This document shows, piece after piece, positions 1 to 10,718 of a DNA stretch of 64,000 nt. Position 1 is the stretch's first letter, and each line of letters begins with the position of its first letter. Source of the DNA: Mytilus galloprovincialis. Its lineage: Eukaryota > Mollusca > Bivalvia > Mytilida > Mytilidae. Below the pieces are notes generated by a model. It saw only the letters and a list, made by a program, of their open reading frames with translations, ran no database searches and had not been told where the DNA came from. The position numbers and the translations under genes are program-made. The stretch spans positions 92,585,743 to 92,649,742 of the forward strand of contig NC_134839.1 in assembly GCF_965363235.1 (NCBI RefSeq), written 5' to 3'.

Positions 1-426
1 TACCATCATGGCTACGAGGTACTCTGGTAAGATCTTTCATTCTATAAAATGTGAAGAAGTAAACCGGCCAGTAAATTACAAATTCATAAAAGACGTTTAC
101 AACCAGGGTAGTGGTTTCACCAGTAGTGCAAAACCCTTTAAAATGAATAAATAAAGAAATGGGTAGTTTAGGGATTATTTTATACAATAAATATTTGCAA
201 AGTCTCTGTTTTCAAATTGTCTCCCGCGTATTCTTGAAAATAATCATTTACTAGTATTTCAATGAAGAATTAATAAAATTGTATTATCCGACTTAAATAG
301 CTATTATGTATTTGGTAGTGGTTCGTGGTGATTGTCACTATTCTGTTAGAAAGCTTTTAAAGAAATATTTTGGGATTTTTTTTTCAAAACAAATGAAGAG
401 TATTTTATTACAGTACTAGTTCTTTG
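1..426. other. AT-rich stretch, nothing recognised
   Basis: No ORF of note, no clear repeat and no splice-flanked coding segment was seen here. Confidence 0.5.
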
Positions 427-876
427 TAGAATGAAATTCAAAACAGTGTGGCTGTGGCCATTGATTGACACATTAAAAATCATCCATTGACTGGGACAAT
501 TTACGTGAACGTTTGTCTGTAACGACCACTGTTCACGACGTACCTACGATAGACATTTAAACTGTGGGGTCACCAAAGGTTTCTTAACGCCTTTAATTAT
601 AAAATAATTCGAAAAATTAATCAGGAATAACTTTTATGTTTTGATTTATATAATTGATATAAATCAAAACATCGTGTTATTTCTGATTAATTTTTTCTAA
701 TTACTTTATTAAGGTGTTGAGAACCTTTGGTGACCCCATAGTTTAAGTGTCTTTAAAAAGTACACAGTGAGCAATGGTCGTTACATACAAACGTTCACCT
801 AAATTGTCCCAGTCAATGGATGAATTTAATGTGTCAATCAATGGCCACAGCCACACTGTTTTGAATTTCATTCTAT
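427..876. repeat. Foldback element with arms of about 220 bp
   Basis: The two halves are reverse complements of each other over almost their whole length. The left arm starts near GTAGAATGAAATTCAAAACA and the right arm ends with the complement near 876. The centre is a tight AT hairpin at about 638-671. It has no coding capacity, so it is a non-autonomous inverted-repeat element (MITE or foldback type). Arm divergence of several percent suggests it is not brand new. A relic of one arm lies at 41335-41480. Confidence 0.85.
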
Positions 877-1306
877 TACGTTATTTTCAGTTTTGCAAAA
901 ACGCAGTTAATGTTGTATTACAAACTTGTATATTCTGGCTTTTAAAATAATTAACAGGGTTAAAACAAAGACATATAAGCTAGAGATTTTACCGCATTCA
1001 TATTCTTTTTGAAAATCATAATAACGCAGAAAATTTAAAACTAAGTCTTGAAATCGACAGTGGAAATAGTGCTATACATATAAAAAGCATTTATACTGAA
1101 TGATTTTAGCAATTCTTTTATCGACGAGAACTGGATTTCTTAATCAAATTCAATTTTAAATTCTAAATCTTGACAGCGAAATAAACCAACAACGCTTGTT
1201 TATTGCACGTTAACGTGTCTAACCCGAACTACATGTACATTGTCATGTAGTCTTTCTCCAGTTGCAGTTTAATTTTCGGCTACCCCTCTCAACTGTTAAA
1301 TAGAGA
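877..1306. other. AT-rich stretch, nothing recognised
   Basis: No coding segment or repeat identified. Confidence 0.4.
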
Positions 1307-1440
1307 ATATCATATGGCTTTTTTCAATATCGCATCCGTATCAACCCGAGACACCAATATAATCCCAAGAGCTCTGCTCGGGGGATTATATTGGTTGAGG
1401 GTTGATATGGTGTGTGATATTGAAAAAGCCATATCATATA
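1307..1440. repeat. Palindromic hairpin element, type with GAGC/GCTC tip
   Basis: Left and right halves pair as one long hairpin: stem beginning ATATCATATGGCTTTTTTC, tip AGAGCTCTGCTCG at about 1368-1380. It follows the same plan as the elements at 16524, 26551, 27412, 36223 and 38640. The short ORFs here on both strands are by-products of the palindrome. Confidence 0.8.
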
Positions 1441-1494
1441 CACTTTATTATATACATATACGTCATATACCTCAAGTAGATGTTTTTTTATGTA

Positions 1495-1680
1495 ACATGA
1501 CGTCATACAGATAAGGAGGGTTGAAATGACGCCATACATATTATAGATTTGACATGACATCATACAGATTAGGGATTTGATAACAAGCCTTTGCAACAGT
1601 GACTGCAATCGATGACGTGACGTCATACAGATTAAAGGTGTGATAAAGCTTTTGCAACCGTGCTGATATCGATATCATCA
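1495..1680 (+). repeat. Iterated TGACGTCATACAGAT word
   Basis: The word TGACGTCATACAGAT or a close variant occurs four times, at about 1498, 1529, 1557 and 1619. TGACGTCA is itself a perfect palindrome and matches the CRE core bound by CREB/ATF proteins. A regulatory role is only a guess; the spacing looks like a decayed tandem repeat. Confidence 0.5.
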
Positions 1681-2318
1681 CGGGTGGCTGATACAGCACG
1701 CTTGCCATTGATTGGATTAGTTATTACACATACAATTTATCTGTATTTACTACTAAGTACAAATGTATATAATAAACGTATTTATTAATAATTGTCTAAT
1801 TGTATTATCACATGTTGTAGACAAGTTGGACCTCGTTATGGATATTTGTCTCTGAACGTTTTACAAACAACAATCAAATCGGTAACTGCTATTTATTTTA
1901 GGCAAAAAGACTAGATAGAAATAATATCATTCGTGTGACACTTCATATACATACAGGAATAAAAGTCTTCTGATATCAAACTTTTTGATCATAATCTATT
2001 ATTAGTAAAGTCTTTTTAAGAATGGAGACTTGTAGTATTGTTAAAATTTCACACAGTTCACTATACTAATCACATTTTTTCTTTGAAATTAGGTTCACTC
2101 TTGCCAAATATTTGAATAATTCTGAATATTATAAACAAATTAAAAGTAGAGACAACTGTTTTGAAAGTGTTCTAGTTTATTCGAGACTTTTTCTTTATCA
2201 AAAATTTCTTTATAACGTGATTATTACATACGAAAATTGGATTTTCTCTTCATTTTTTAAATAACTTTATTTTTATTTATTTTCAGTTTTGAAAAAAAAA
2301 ATATTCGTTTTTTTTTGG
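1681..2318. other. AT-rich stretch, nothing recognised
   Basis: No supportable coding exon or repeat seen. Confidence 0.4.
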
Positions 2319-2424
2319 GAAATTGGCGCACATGAATTCCGGAAATTGGTGTAATCAATGGCTTTGAAAAATATAATTTGGCACAAATGATACATTTTCA
2401 TATAAGCAATTGGCGCGAAAGGAC
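2319..2424 (+). repeat. Iterated AATTGGCGC word, possible element end
   Basis: AATTGGCGC or a variant occurs about four times at irregular 20-35 bp spacing. This resembles the iterated ends of the inverted-repeat elements at 25723, 41786 and 49101, but no inverted partner was found nearby. Confidence 0.35.
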
Positions 2425-2589
2425 TGCTAACCTAATTTCGTTAATATATTAAAGTTTATCTAGTTTATCATTTGATTTTAGATCATGTTTTAAGCGACAC
2501 ATTTATCCCCGTTTTTTCATTTACATGTAACAGATTTGTATTTCGATTCAAAACCTCCAAATAGTAATACAGACTCTCATTTAGAAATT

Positions 2590-4300
2590 GAACCTGTCAA
2601 TAAAAACTGGATTTAGTCCAGTCAGTCTAGCATAAATTTGACCTTATAATAACCTTGAAGTAATTGCAACTGACGATTCAGTTTAAGTTTTAATCTTTAG
2701 CATTATACCCCAAATATACACAGAAAAAAGTCCCATAAAATCTAACTTGATGAAAACTAAAAAATAATGATTTTAAAATTCCTTTGGAGATTTGCATTGA
2801 TATGGGAGATAACTCAGCCAAAAGGTATAAATATTAATAAAAATTGTTACAAAATTATAACTTTACCGCTTCTATTCAACATAATGTATTGATTCTTGAT
2901 ATTTTAGCCGTTTTAAGAGTATAACAAACAATTCTAAAGGTATTTTCATATCTTTTATCAAGCTACAACCTAGATTTCATAATTCAATAGTTGACCAAAT
3001 ATAATTTACAAATATAAACTATACCAAATATTCACATTATTTTTCAAAATGGTTTCAAAGCCATAAATTTGCAATTTCTTTAATGAAAAATGTGCAAAAC
3101 AAAAATACCCATAACAGTTCAGTTTTGTACATATCATGAGCAGAAGATTGTATAATGTAGTCAAATATTGTGACAGATAATTGACATACATTTTGGACAT
3201 AGCTGACGTTACAATTATTAATTAAATTTTATTTAAATAAGGAAGGTAATGATTTAGTTAATCACTATGTATCCTGGGTTTGTTTTTTTTATCCTGTTTT
3301 TTTTTTTTTTTTTTTTTTTTTTGTAATCCTGTTTGCTACAGTCAATTAAAGGTTACTAGGACGTTCAGAAATTAGCATATAAACTGAACAAGCGGATTTA
3401 AAATTAATAGCGAGTTTCTTGATATTCTAGGTGTCAGTCGATCTCGGCAGCGATCAATGCCATGCACCATCCTAGGCAATGTTAACGGCTAGTTTCCCCC
3501 ATTATGCAGAGATGTAGTTCGTCTGTTGAGAGTCTGAGGGAATATATTATCATAACATAAAAAAGTTAACGTTGATATCCGTCTTGTAGATGTTATGTAG
3601 TATGTTGGCCTGCAGAGTTAGTTGTTCTTTGTAGACCCCTACTCTCAACAGAAGAATGACTCTGTGAGAGTTGGTACTTGATTTATACATGATGGGGGAA
3701 ACTTGCTGTGACAAAACCTAAGATGGTGCATGGCATTGCTGTCGATATAGAGGCAGGCCGGGATCGACTGAAACCTAGAATATCAAGAAACTCGCTATTA
3801 ATTTTATGTCGGCTTATTCATTTTATGTACTAATTTCTGAACGTCCTAGTAACCTTTAATTGACTATAGCAAACAGGATTACAAAAAAAAAAACCAGGAT
3901 AAACAAAACAAAAAAACAGGACACATTACCTTTCTTATTTAGATACAATTTTACTAATAATTGTAACGTCAGCTTTGTCCAAAATGTATGTCAAATATCT
4001 GTCACAGTACAAATACGAACTTATAGCCCCATCAAAGTATCATATTTTACATGAATTTTAAGAAAATTAACCAAAAACTGACAAAAAAGACTCATTTTTG
4101 CGGAGTTATCTCCCTTTCCAATTTTGGAAATTAAAAATGCAAAATTTTAGTTTTGCTCAAGTTTGATTTTATTGGACTTTGTTCTGTGTATATTTGGGAC
4201 TTAATGCTATAGATATCATAAGAACTAAAACATTTTCTGTTGTAATTAGTTTGAGGTTTTAACTTTTTGACTGGACTAATTGAAATGTTACATGTCTTGA
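2590..4300. repeat. Large imperfect inverted repeat
   Basis: Sequence from about 2600 to 3535 pairs, with gaps, with about 3635 to 4290. Matching anchors: CCCAAATATACACAGAA near 2710 against its complement near 4185; the GACAGATAATTGACATACAT region near 3170 against 3980; AATCCTGTTTGCTACAGTCA near 3325 against 3860. The inner arms (3340-3535 and 3635-3860) are the best preserved. About 330 bp of the left arm (2830-3160) has no partner, so it was inserted or lost from the other side. No transposase is visible. A poly-T run lies at 3295-3322. The element ends just upstream of the carotenoid oxygenase exon. Confidence 0.7.
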
Positions 4301-4492
4301 GTTTTAAAGAAAGAATCATACGGGATTCATTCAATTACAAGTATTCTGAATATTAATACAATGTATTGAACAGGTACATGTATATTAAGCTCGAAGTTGG
4401 AATTGAAAATTTGAAAAAAAATATTGCACAGAAACATATAATACTGTGTATTGCCATGCATGCAAATGTATTTGACTTTTATATGCTTGCAG

Positions 4493-5149
4493 ATCAGGAA
4501 CGGATTAGGGATGTTTGAAGTTGGTCGTCGAAATTTTACCCATTCCTTTGACGCCTTTGGTAAACTAGCCAGTTGGAAGTTTTATGGTAATGGGTCAGCA
4601 TCGTTTAGTACGAACTATATAAAATCAGATTTTTATAAGGACTCTATTGCCAAAGATGACATTGCTCCGTATTTAATGTTTGAATCAGTCAAACCGTCAT
4701 TCAATGAATTTCAGAAAATGGAGGCCCTTTTAAGGGGTATAGATAATATGAATGTTAACGTCTATAGATTTTTCAATCGACAGGGTAATAATTACGAGTA
4801 TGTTGTTCTTAATGACTTTTGGAAAATTTATCAAATCAACCCTGAAAGTCTAGACACGATTTCATCAGTTACTGCAGATCTACCACATAAAGGTCACTCC
4901 GGAAGTTACACTTTCTTAAGTTTTCTGTCTACTGCGCATCCTCTTCCAGAATACGGAACCTCGAATCATTTCACTTTTGTAAGCAGCGTCAGCCTAATTC
5001 CAGGTATCAAAAGTATGATTTCATTAATACGTATAAAATCAATGGAAGAAAGAGAGGAAGTTGCTTCGTGGCCAGTCGATCGAGTCCCATATATGCACTC
5101 GTTTTCGGTAACTAAAAACTATGTTATCATATTTGCTGCACCATTTTTA
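4493..5149 (+). CDS. Carotenoid oxygenase (BCO/RPE65 family), N-terminal and middle coding block
   Basis: Encodes about 219 residues of a carotenoid-cleaving dioxygenase. This non-heme iron family splits carotenoids into apocarotenoids such as retinal. The block opens after a good acceptor (TATGCTTGCAG at 4492) with IRNGLGMFEVGRRNF-HSFD, matching the family LRNGPG and W/SFDG region. STAHP (His ligand 1) and VPYMHSF (His ligand 2) follow. The last family-like residues are FAAPFL. No obvious donor follows: at 5155 the sequence becomes the palindrome GAGGCCCCTGAGGGGCCTC. The first 40-60 residues of the protein must lie in an upstream exon that I could not find. The family is sure; the exact enzyme (BCO1-like, BCO2-like or a mollusc-specific paralogue) is not. 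It pairs with the block at 9978-10718. Confidence 0.85.
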
Positions 5150-5154
5150 CATCA

Positions 5155-5173
5155 GAGGCCCCTGAGGGGCCTC
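5155..5173. repeat. Perfect GC-rich palindrome at exon edge
   Basis: GAGGCCCCTGAGGGGCCTC pairs arm to arm around a 3-base centre, in otherwise AT-rich DNA. It begins six bases after the last recognisable oxygenase codon, so it may mark the edge of an insertion or part of an atypical exon end. Confidence 0.6.
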
Positions 5174-6459
5174 GGGTGTATTGCCATCGCCTACTTTTCA
5201 ATTCGCGCAAAGATCAAAGAGATGCATATATAATTAGTTTTGGAATAATAACCGACATTATAGACCCGCGGACCTATATAGTGCAGAATAAAATTCCGTA
5301 TCACTTCTTTATAATTCATGTTTTCAATGGATACTCAGTTTTTTTAATTTTTCTTAATGCAAAATTTATAATATGAAAATGTTTTGTCGTTAGAAATATT
5401 TGTATTTTAATCAAACGATCTTCAATATCAAAAAATTGTTGTTGCGGATGAATACCACGAGTGCGCAAGAGGGCAAGAGCGAGCGTGTAGAAAATCGAGA
5501 GGAAATCAATTCACACATTTATACACAGAAAGGTAATTATATTTCAATTATTTGATTTGGAGTAACCTTTTTAAACCGTTTGTAGCATATATTTGTCTAT
5601 AATATTAACGTAGCAAAACCAGGAAAATTTAATCTGTCATAATATTAAAATAAATTATCAGGTCACGTCCCCCGCAGCCATTTTGAAAATACCAGCAGAT
5701 TGGGTAGGAGTAACAAGAACCTGCAAGGCCTTTAAAGATAATGTTACTATTTGTGTATTTTTTATAACAACAATTTGTTTTTATAAAGATCTCAACAATT
5801 TTTTGAGTTAAATTTCTTTTCTTCGTAAATAACAAGTAGATTGATCACTTGGACACACACACGGAACTATTTTCTGTTTTTAAGATACTGTTTCGGATTT
5901 TCGCTCCTTCTCCGACTTAGTTTGTTGCATAATTTAGTATATGTGAATATGTCCCCTTGACTGGAAAATACGCGGAATTTGTAATGACTTTGACTATGTC
6001 TATGTAAGTAATTCTAATATATAATTATTGGTTGAATTTATTGTTTATATAATATTCAGAGAAGACTTTTTCTTCTTCCTATAGAGTTGGACTCTTTTTG
6101 AGTGTATAAAGACTCGAGCTCTTGCTCGTAAAATCAAGAGTCTTACTTTACACTGAAATGTCAGAATTTGGGTTAATCACATTTACTGAATTACTATAGA
6201 TATATTGGGAGAAACCTTACAGTTTTGGAGATATAAATATAGATTAACTGTTCTGTTTTTTAAGTCTTCCTTAGCTTGTAGTATTGTATTATTTTGACCA
6301 TACATGACATGTATCGCCAAAATTATATGATAAGTTGATGACATACTTGTGCTTATCATTCTCTACAGCATTATTTAATTTAAATGTGTAACCATATCCA
6401 TGTCAAATTTTAGTAACTTATATTAGACATTTGTTCACACATACATGCATATGAGAACT
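5174..6459. other. Intron-like DNA of the oxygenase gene
   Basis: AT-rich. Short ORFs at 5176-5376 and 5629-5835 show no recognisable features. A small GACTC/GAGTC-rich segment with partial self-pairing lies at 6065-6145. Nothing else is supportable. Confidence 0.4.
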
Positions 6460-6660
6460 TGAATTGAGCAAATATGATTAGTTATATCTATGAGAAATAC
6501 AATCAGTTAACTTTATCTATGAGCACCCATGAGATCTTAAATTGAGCAAATATGATCAGTTATATGTTGAGTAAAATTTGAGCTAGATCTACTCAATTGA
6601 GTTAGATATATATCAATATTGAGACTAATCTAAATGGTTATTTGAGCACACATGAGCCTA
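6460..6660 (+). repeat. Short direct repeats with GAGCAAATATGAT core
   Basis: The phrase TTGAGCAAATATGATTAGTT recurs at about 6463 and 6543, with weaker copies between and after. It looks like a decayed local tandem repeat. No function is suggested. Confidence 0.5.
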
Positions 6661-6784
6661 TTTATACTATTGAGAGCAATATTGGGATACTGCATGAGCA
6701 AACTAAGCAAATCTTTATTGAGACAAACCTATGAGCGCTATATTTTTAAATTTGTTCTTGACAATTTTTTGTTTATTTTTAAAA

Positions 6785-6905
6785 AAAATATAGGGACAAC
6801 AGAGTTGGTGTATGTGGGTTCGATTCCCACCCTAGGCATTCATTTATATTGGCTGGTGCAAAGCGGGCAGTTTAGCTTAGTGGCCCCACACAGACTCTGT
6901 TGTTC
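6785..6905. repeat. tRNA-like promoter remnant inside a short inverted repeat
   Basis: GGGTTCGATTCCCACC at about 6818 matches a tRNA B box. TAGCTTAGTGG at about 6873 resembles an A box, but lies downstream of it, the wrong order for one tRNA. ACAACAGAGT near 6796 and ACTCTGTTGT near 6893 are inverted copies enclosing the segment. It is more likely a SINE or MITE relic than a tRNA gene. Confidence 0.4.
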
Positions 6906-8110
6906 ATATGTTACTTGAAAAAATTAGGCGGCATCGTTCTTTATTTTTCTATTCGAAAATCAGACACAACAAAACCATTGAATAATTGTGAAAATTATAC
7001 CACAGATAACTATGGTAAAACTTTAATTGTTTTTGGCATAATTAAACTTGGCTGCCATCCAAGATCTAAAAAGTTTTTACATTGATGAATTATATATATC
7101 AGATTTGGATTCTTTTGGTTACAAAACATTTTGGATGGTACATGTAGGTAGCGGCCAAATCTTTATTCCTAAAGGCTTAAAGCTTTCAGGTCTGAAAATT
7201 GCCCAAAATCATCACATTTTGACAAATTTGGAACATAAAATGTACTTTTATGAAAAGAACTGATTTATTGAGCATGTTGAGTGTTAAGACTTTTGAAGTA
7301 GACCCAAATTACGAACCAAATTGAGAACTTTTTGGAGTTTTATAGTTTAGGCTATTTTGGGCAATAAGTGAAAAATGTCCTTTGAATCAGTGGTTTCACA
7401 ATAACCATTATATACTAAGTATCTGTTAGAAGATAGCTCTTTCACAGTACATTGTTAAACTTAAAGATAAATATATACCGACAATGACCAATATTAATGA
7501 TGGAATGAGATTATACATGTATATATCATGTATATACTGTTTTATATTGTTACATGTACATTATGTACATACATAAATGAAAATTAAAACCAAACTGTGG
7601 TCATTATTCATAAAAAAAGAAAAGGGAGGTATGATTGGTATAAATCAGACACCAGCTCTAGACAAAATGATGAAAAAGAAATAAAGCTTATAACCATACA
7701 ACATTTTTACAATCAGAAAAAAACTATACATAAATCAGTTAGAAATAGCCATGAAATGTCAAATGTTTAACAATATATACAAGAAAACTAATGGCCACAT
7801 CAATGTACAATCGGGAAATCAAGATATACACCAAAAATTACAAGGCCTGTTTTACAGGTTTCTTACAAAGGACCGACACATTCATATGGTAGTTGTGTTC
7901 TATATGTATAGTGCAAAATGTTCTCATTGCTAAACATTTCTAAACCAGTGGTATCCAAAGTATTAAATCCAGAACAAAGTAAAAAAAACCTAACAGTTGA
8001 AAAACTATCCAAATGTTGTGATATTCAATTAACAAAAATACCATCATTAGCAAATGGCTATCTACATATAAAACATTGTAATATTTACAATGAACCATTT
8101 AATAATTAAA
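6906..8110. other. Intron-like DNA with several short ORFs, unassigned
   Basis: Overlapping short open frames on + at 6900-7263 and 7751-8109 have a somewhat protein-like composition but match no family I know and lack convincing splice sites. They may be a decayed element. Confidence 0.3.
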
Positions 8111-8113
8111 AAC

Positions 8114-9016
8114 CAATTGTTCAAAGAACAATTGAAGGTCTTTCCACAAGTGAAGATCTATTTTATTATCAAAATATTAAAAATCAATCTAAAATGTCAG
8201 TTCCTATGGCTTTATAATATATAAATATGAATTTAAAGCAAAGGTCAAAATCTAGAACGTGCAAATTACCTATGACCTTGACCTCAATTTCAAGGTCATA
8301 AACCAAGGATCTCAAATCAAAAGACCCTAGGTCTTTATTATGTATGGTTAATGAGTTATATGTCTTTACGCATAATTCTAAATATAAGATGGGCAAAAAC
8401 TCCTATTTATTGTTTGCGCACCCTTTCAACCAAAATTTATAAGTAACGGCATGTCGCAACTAACAATTTAGTGAAAATAAGATGTAGATATGTTATAAGG
8501 TTTTGAAAATAAGTAAAAATAAGCCAAAATAAAAAATTTAGAATATGACCTTGACCTTGACCTAATTTTCATTTTTTTTGGACCAAGGATCTCAAATTAA
8601 AAGACCCTAGCTATAGGTCTCTATCACTTATGGTTTACCAGTTAGAAATGCAAATCACTTATATCAAATACATAAGGGGGAATAACTCTCATATGGAGTA
8701 TCAGGATAGCTTCGGTTAAAACTAAACTCGAATCCTGAAGATGTAACGAGCAATTTGGTAAAATAAATTTGTCATAATCTTTTACGGTTGCGAAGGAGTA
8801 GTGGCCACAAGAAAAACAGTGTTTGGGGAGATAACTCTTACTGCGCGGTTGTCAGTTTTAAAGCGTATAAACTATACGATATCATATTCCAAATATCTAA
8901 GCGACATCTTTTGAAACAACAAAATTACGCAAGAAAAAAAATTAGGCGAAAGAAAAAAAAAATAATAATCAGAACAAAATCAATATAGGTCTTTCCACGG
9001 AAAGGTGGAAAGACCT
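8114..9016. mobile_element. Non-autonomous element bounded by AGGTCTTTCCAC hairpin ends
   Basis: AGGTCTTTCCAC at 8136 is matched by the inverted GTGGAAAGACCT at 9005-9016, about 880 bp away. The right end is itself a 30-bp hairpin (8987-9016). The left end is preceded by a second hairpin, CAATTGTTC-AAA-GAACAATTG (8114-8134). Inside, a unit with CTTGACC, a CCAAGGATCTCAAAT phrase and AAAAGACCCTAG occurs twice, at about 8277-8360 and 8555-8645. There is no coding capacity. Hairpin ends could suit a Helitron-like or MITE-like element; I cannot choose. Confidence 0.6.
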
Positions 9017-9329
9017 AATTAGAAAACAGAACCTACAATGTACATGTATAGCTGCTAATTTAGAAAAAAAATATAATGGATAAATGATTGACTGTGTTAC
9101 AACAAAACCAAGATACAAATGTAACTCAGTGAAGCTATTTATGAACATTTAAAGAGTTTGTGTTGACTGCAACAAAAATCTAGAATAAGGGATAGTAATC
9201 TTGCTGTGTTAACATCCATTTAATTAGCAATTGATCCAAAAGCTAAATGTTTCAGAAAAAAGACCTGGATACTACATGTACAAACATTGTTAATTAATGC
9301 CATTTGTAGAGCAGGACCTGCTTACCCAT

Positions 9330-9475
9330 CCGGAGCACCTGAGATCACCTGTTTTGGTGGGGTTCGTGTTGCTCAGTCTTTAGTTTTCTATGTTGTTTCT
9401 AGTGTACTTTTATTTGTATGCATGTCTTTTTCAGTTTTAGTCATGGAATTATAAGTTTATTTTCCATTTATGAGT
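9330..9475 (+). repeat. Dispersed repeat R6, + copy
   Basis: Contains GGTGGGGTTCGTGTTGCTCA followed by TCTTTAGTTTTCTATG. Inverted copies are at 23915-24060 and 43798-43830, and another + copy is at 54568-54700. Multi-copy in this window alone; it looks like the 3' part of a retroelement, inferred only from the fixed ends. Confidence 0.7.
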
Positions 9476-9977
9476 TTGCTGTTCATCTGGTATCTATAAC
9501 CCCAAAGTTTCCCCTGGGTCAATTATTTTTTTCGCCACCTCTTTCGCCAAAACAATATATATTTCCCCACTTTATTTTTTAATTAGCCACAATATTACAA
9601 TTTATCTGTTTTGATATGATTGTCTTGAACCTCTTTTTCATAGTTCAGTGAGTGACTATATAGCTACTCGAAGAATTGTTTGCTATGTTGATTCTCTATT
9701 ATAAGTTATACGCTAACGATTTTTGTATGTGTGCAACTATATGGTCATAATGCCAATCTAACAGTTCTCATTTGACCAAGTAATCATTGATAATTCACAA
9801 AGTTAAGTTTCCTAGTTCAAGTCAGTATCTCAGATATGATAGCATATTATATTTAATATTTGTACTATATTGTATGGTGAACATATCTGTCTGGTAGGTA
9901 TAATATAAACACCTGTCATTTATCAATAATTCAACACAACTTGAGGTCCTCTGATGTTCAGTACTTCAGTACTTTGA
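9476..9977. other. AT-rich intron-like DNA
   Basis: Two TTTCGCCA words at 9519-9550 recall the iterated element ends seen elsewhere. Nothing else is recognised before the oxygenase block. Confidence 0.35.
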
Positions 9978-10718
9978 TTTGTTAATGTGATGAATATGGT
10001 CCGATATGCAGCTCCAATAAAAGGTTTAGATTGGAAATCAAATGAACCAACAACAGTATACGTCATTAATTTAAAAACAAAGGCTGTGACATCTCTGGAA
10101 ACAGCCAATGTATTCACTATGCATCATGTTAATGCTTTTGAAAGTGGAAGTGAAATAATCGTTGACATTTCATCATATCCTAGTCCAAGCTTTGTTAAAA
10201 ACTTAGAAGTTTCTATTCTTAAAGATCCGATTAAACGCAATTTATTTGATGCGCATGCTTATTTAAGAAGATATATAATAAACTTGTCTAAAGAGAGTAT
10301 AATTTTTGAACCAATACAGGGATCGAGAACGGTACCGTTTTCTCACAATTTAGACCTGCCTACAATAAATGAAAATTACAGGTATAAAGAATACTGTTTT
10401 GTGTATGGCGTAGTACTAAAAATAGACAATGTTACTCTCAGTAGAGAGGCAATTGTAAAAAAAGATTTATGCAGGGATGACAATGATAAATATTGGTACG
10501 TTGAAAACCATTATGCTTCGGAAGCTGTGTTCATCCCGTCGCCGACTAAAAAGACCGAGGACGATGGGTATCTGTTGGTACCAATTCTTGACGGTTACCA
10601 GAAGAAAAGTTACATTGCCATCATTGACGCAGTTTCTATGGAAATTATTAACAAAGCAGATTTGCCGACATATGTTCCATTTAATCTTCATGGTAGATTC
10701 TTTGATGGTGTTCTGTAA
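9978..10718 (+). CDS. Carotenoid oxygenase (BCO/RPE65 family), C-terminal coding block
   Basis: Encodes about 246 residues completing a BCO/RPE65-type enzyme. In order: FVNVMNMVRYAAP, TTVYVINLKT, MHHVNAFE (His ligand 3), the EAVFIPSP and EDDGYLL segments, YIAIIDA, and the terminal NLHGRF (His ligand 4), then TAA at 10716-10718. With the block at 4493-5149, all four iron-binding His are present and the order is correct. The start is the problem: in this frame a TGA lies just before position 9978 and the nearest AG is eight bases upstream, so no canonical acceptor opens the frame where homology begins. Options are a missed micro-exon, an unusual splice site, an assembly error or a decaying copy. 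An ATG inside (9990) is not likely to be a true start. Confidence 0.82.
   Translation, partial: FVNVMNMVRYAAPIKGLDWKSNEPTTVYVINLKTKAVTSLETANVFTMHHVNAFESGSEIIVDISSYPSPSFVKNLEVSILKDPIKRNLFDAHAYLRRYIINLSKESIIFEPIQGSRTVPFSHNLDLPTINENYRYKEYCFVYGVVLKIDNVTLSREAIVKKDLCRDDNDKYWYVENHYASEAVFIPSPTKKTEDDGYLLVPILDGYQKKSYIAIIDAVSMEIINKADLPTYVPFNLHGRFFDGVL

Noticed and set aside
6785-6905. tRNA gene
   Set aside because: B-box and A-box look-alikes are in the wrong order and no cloverleaf can be drawn.
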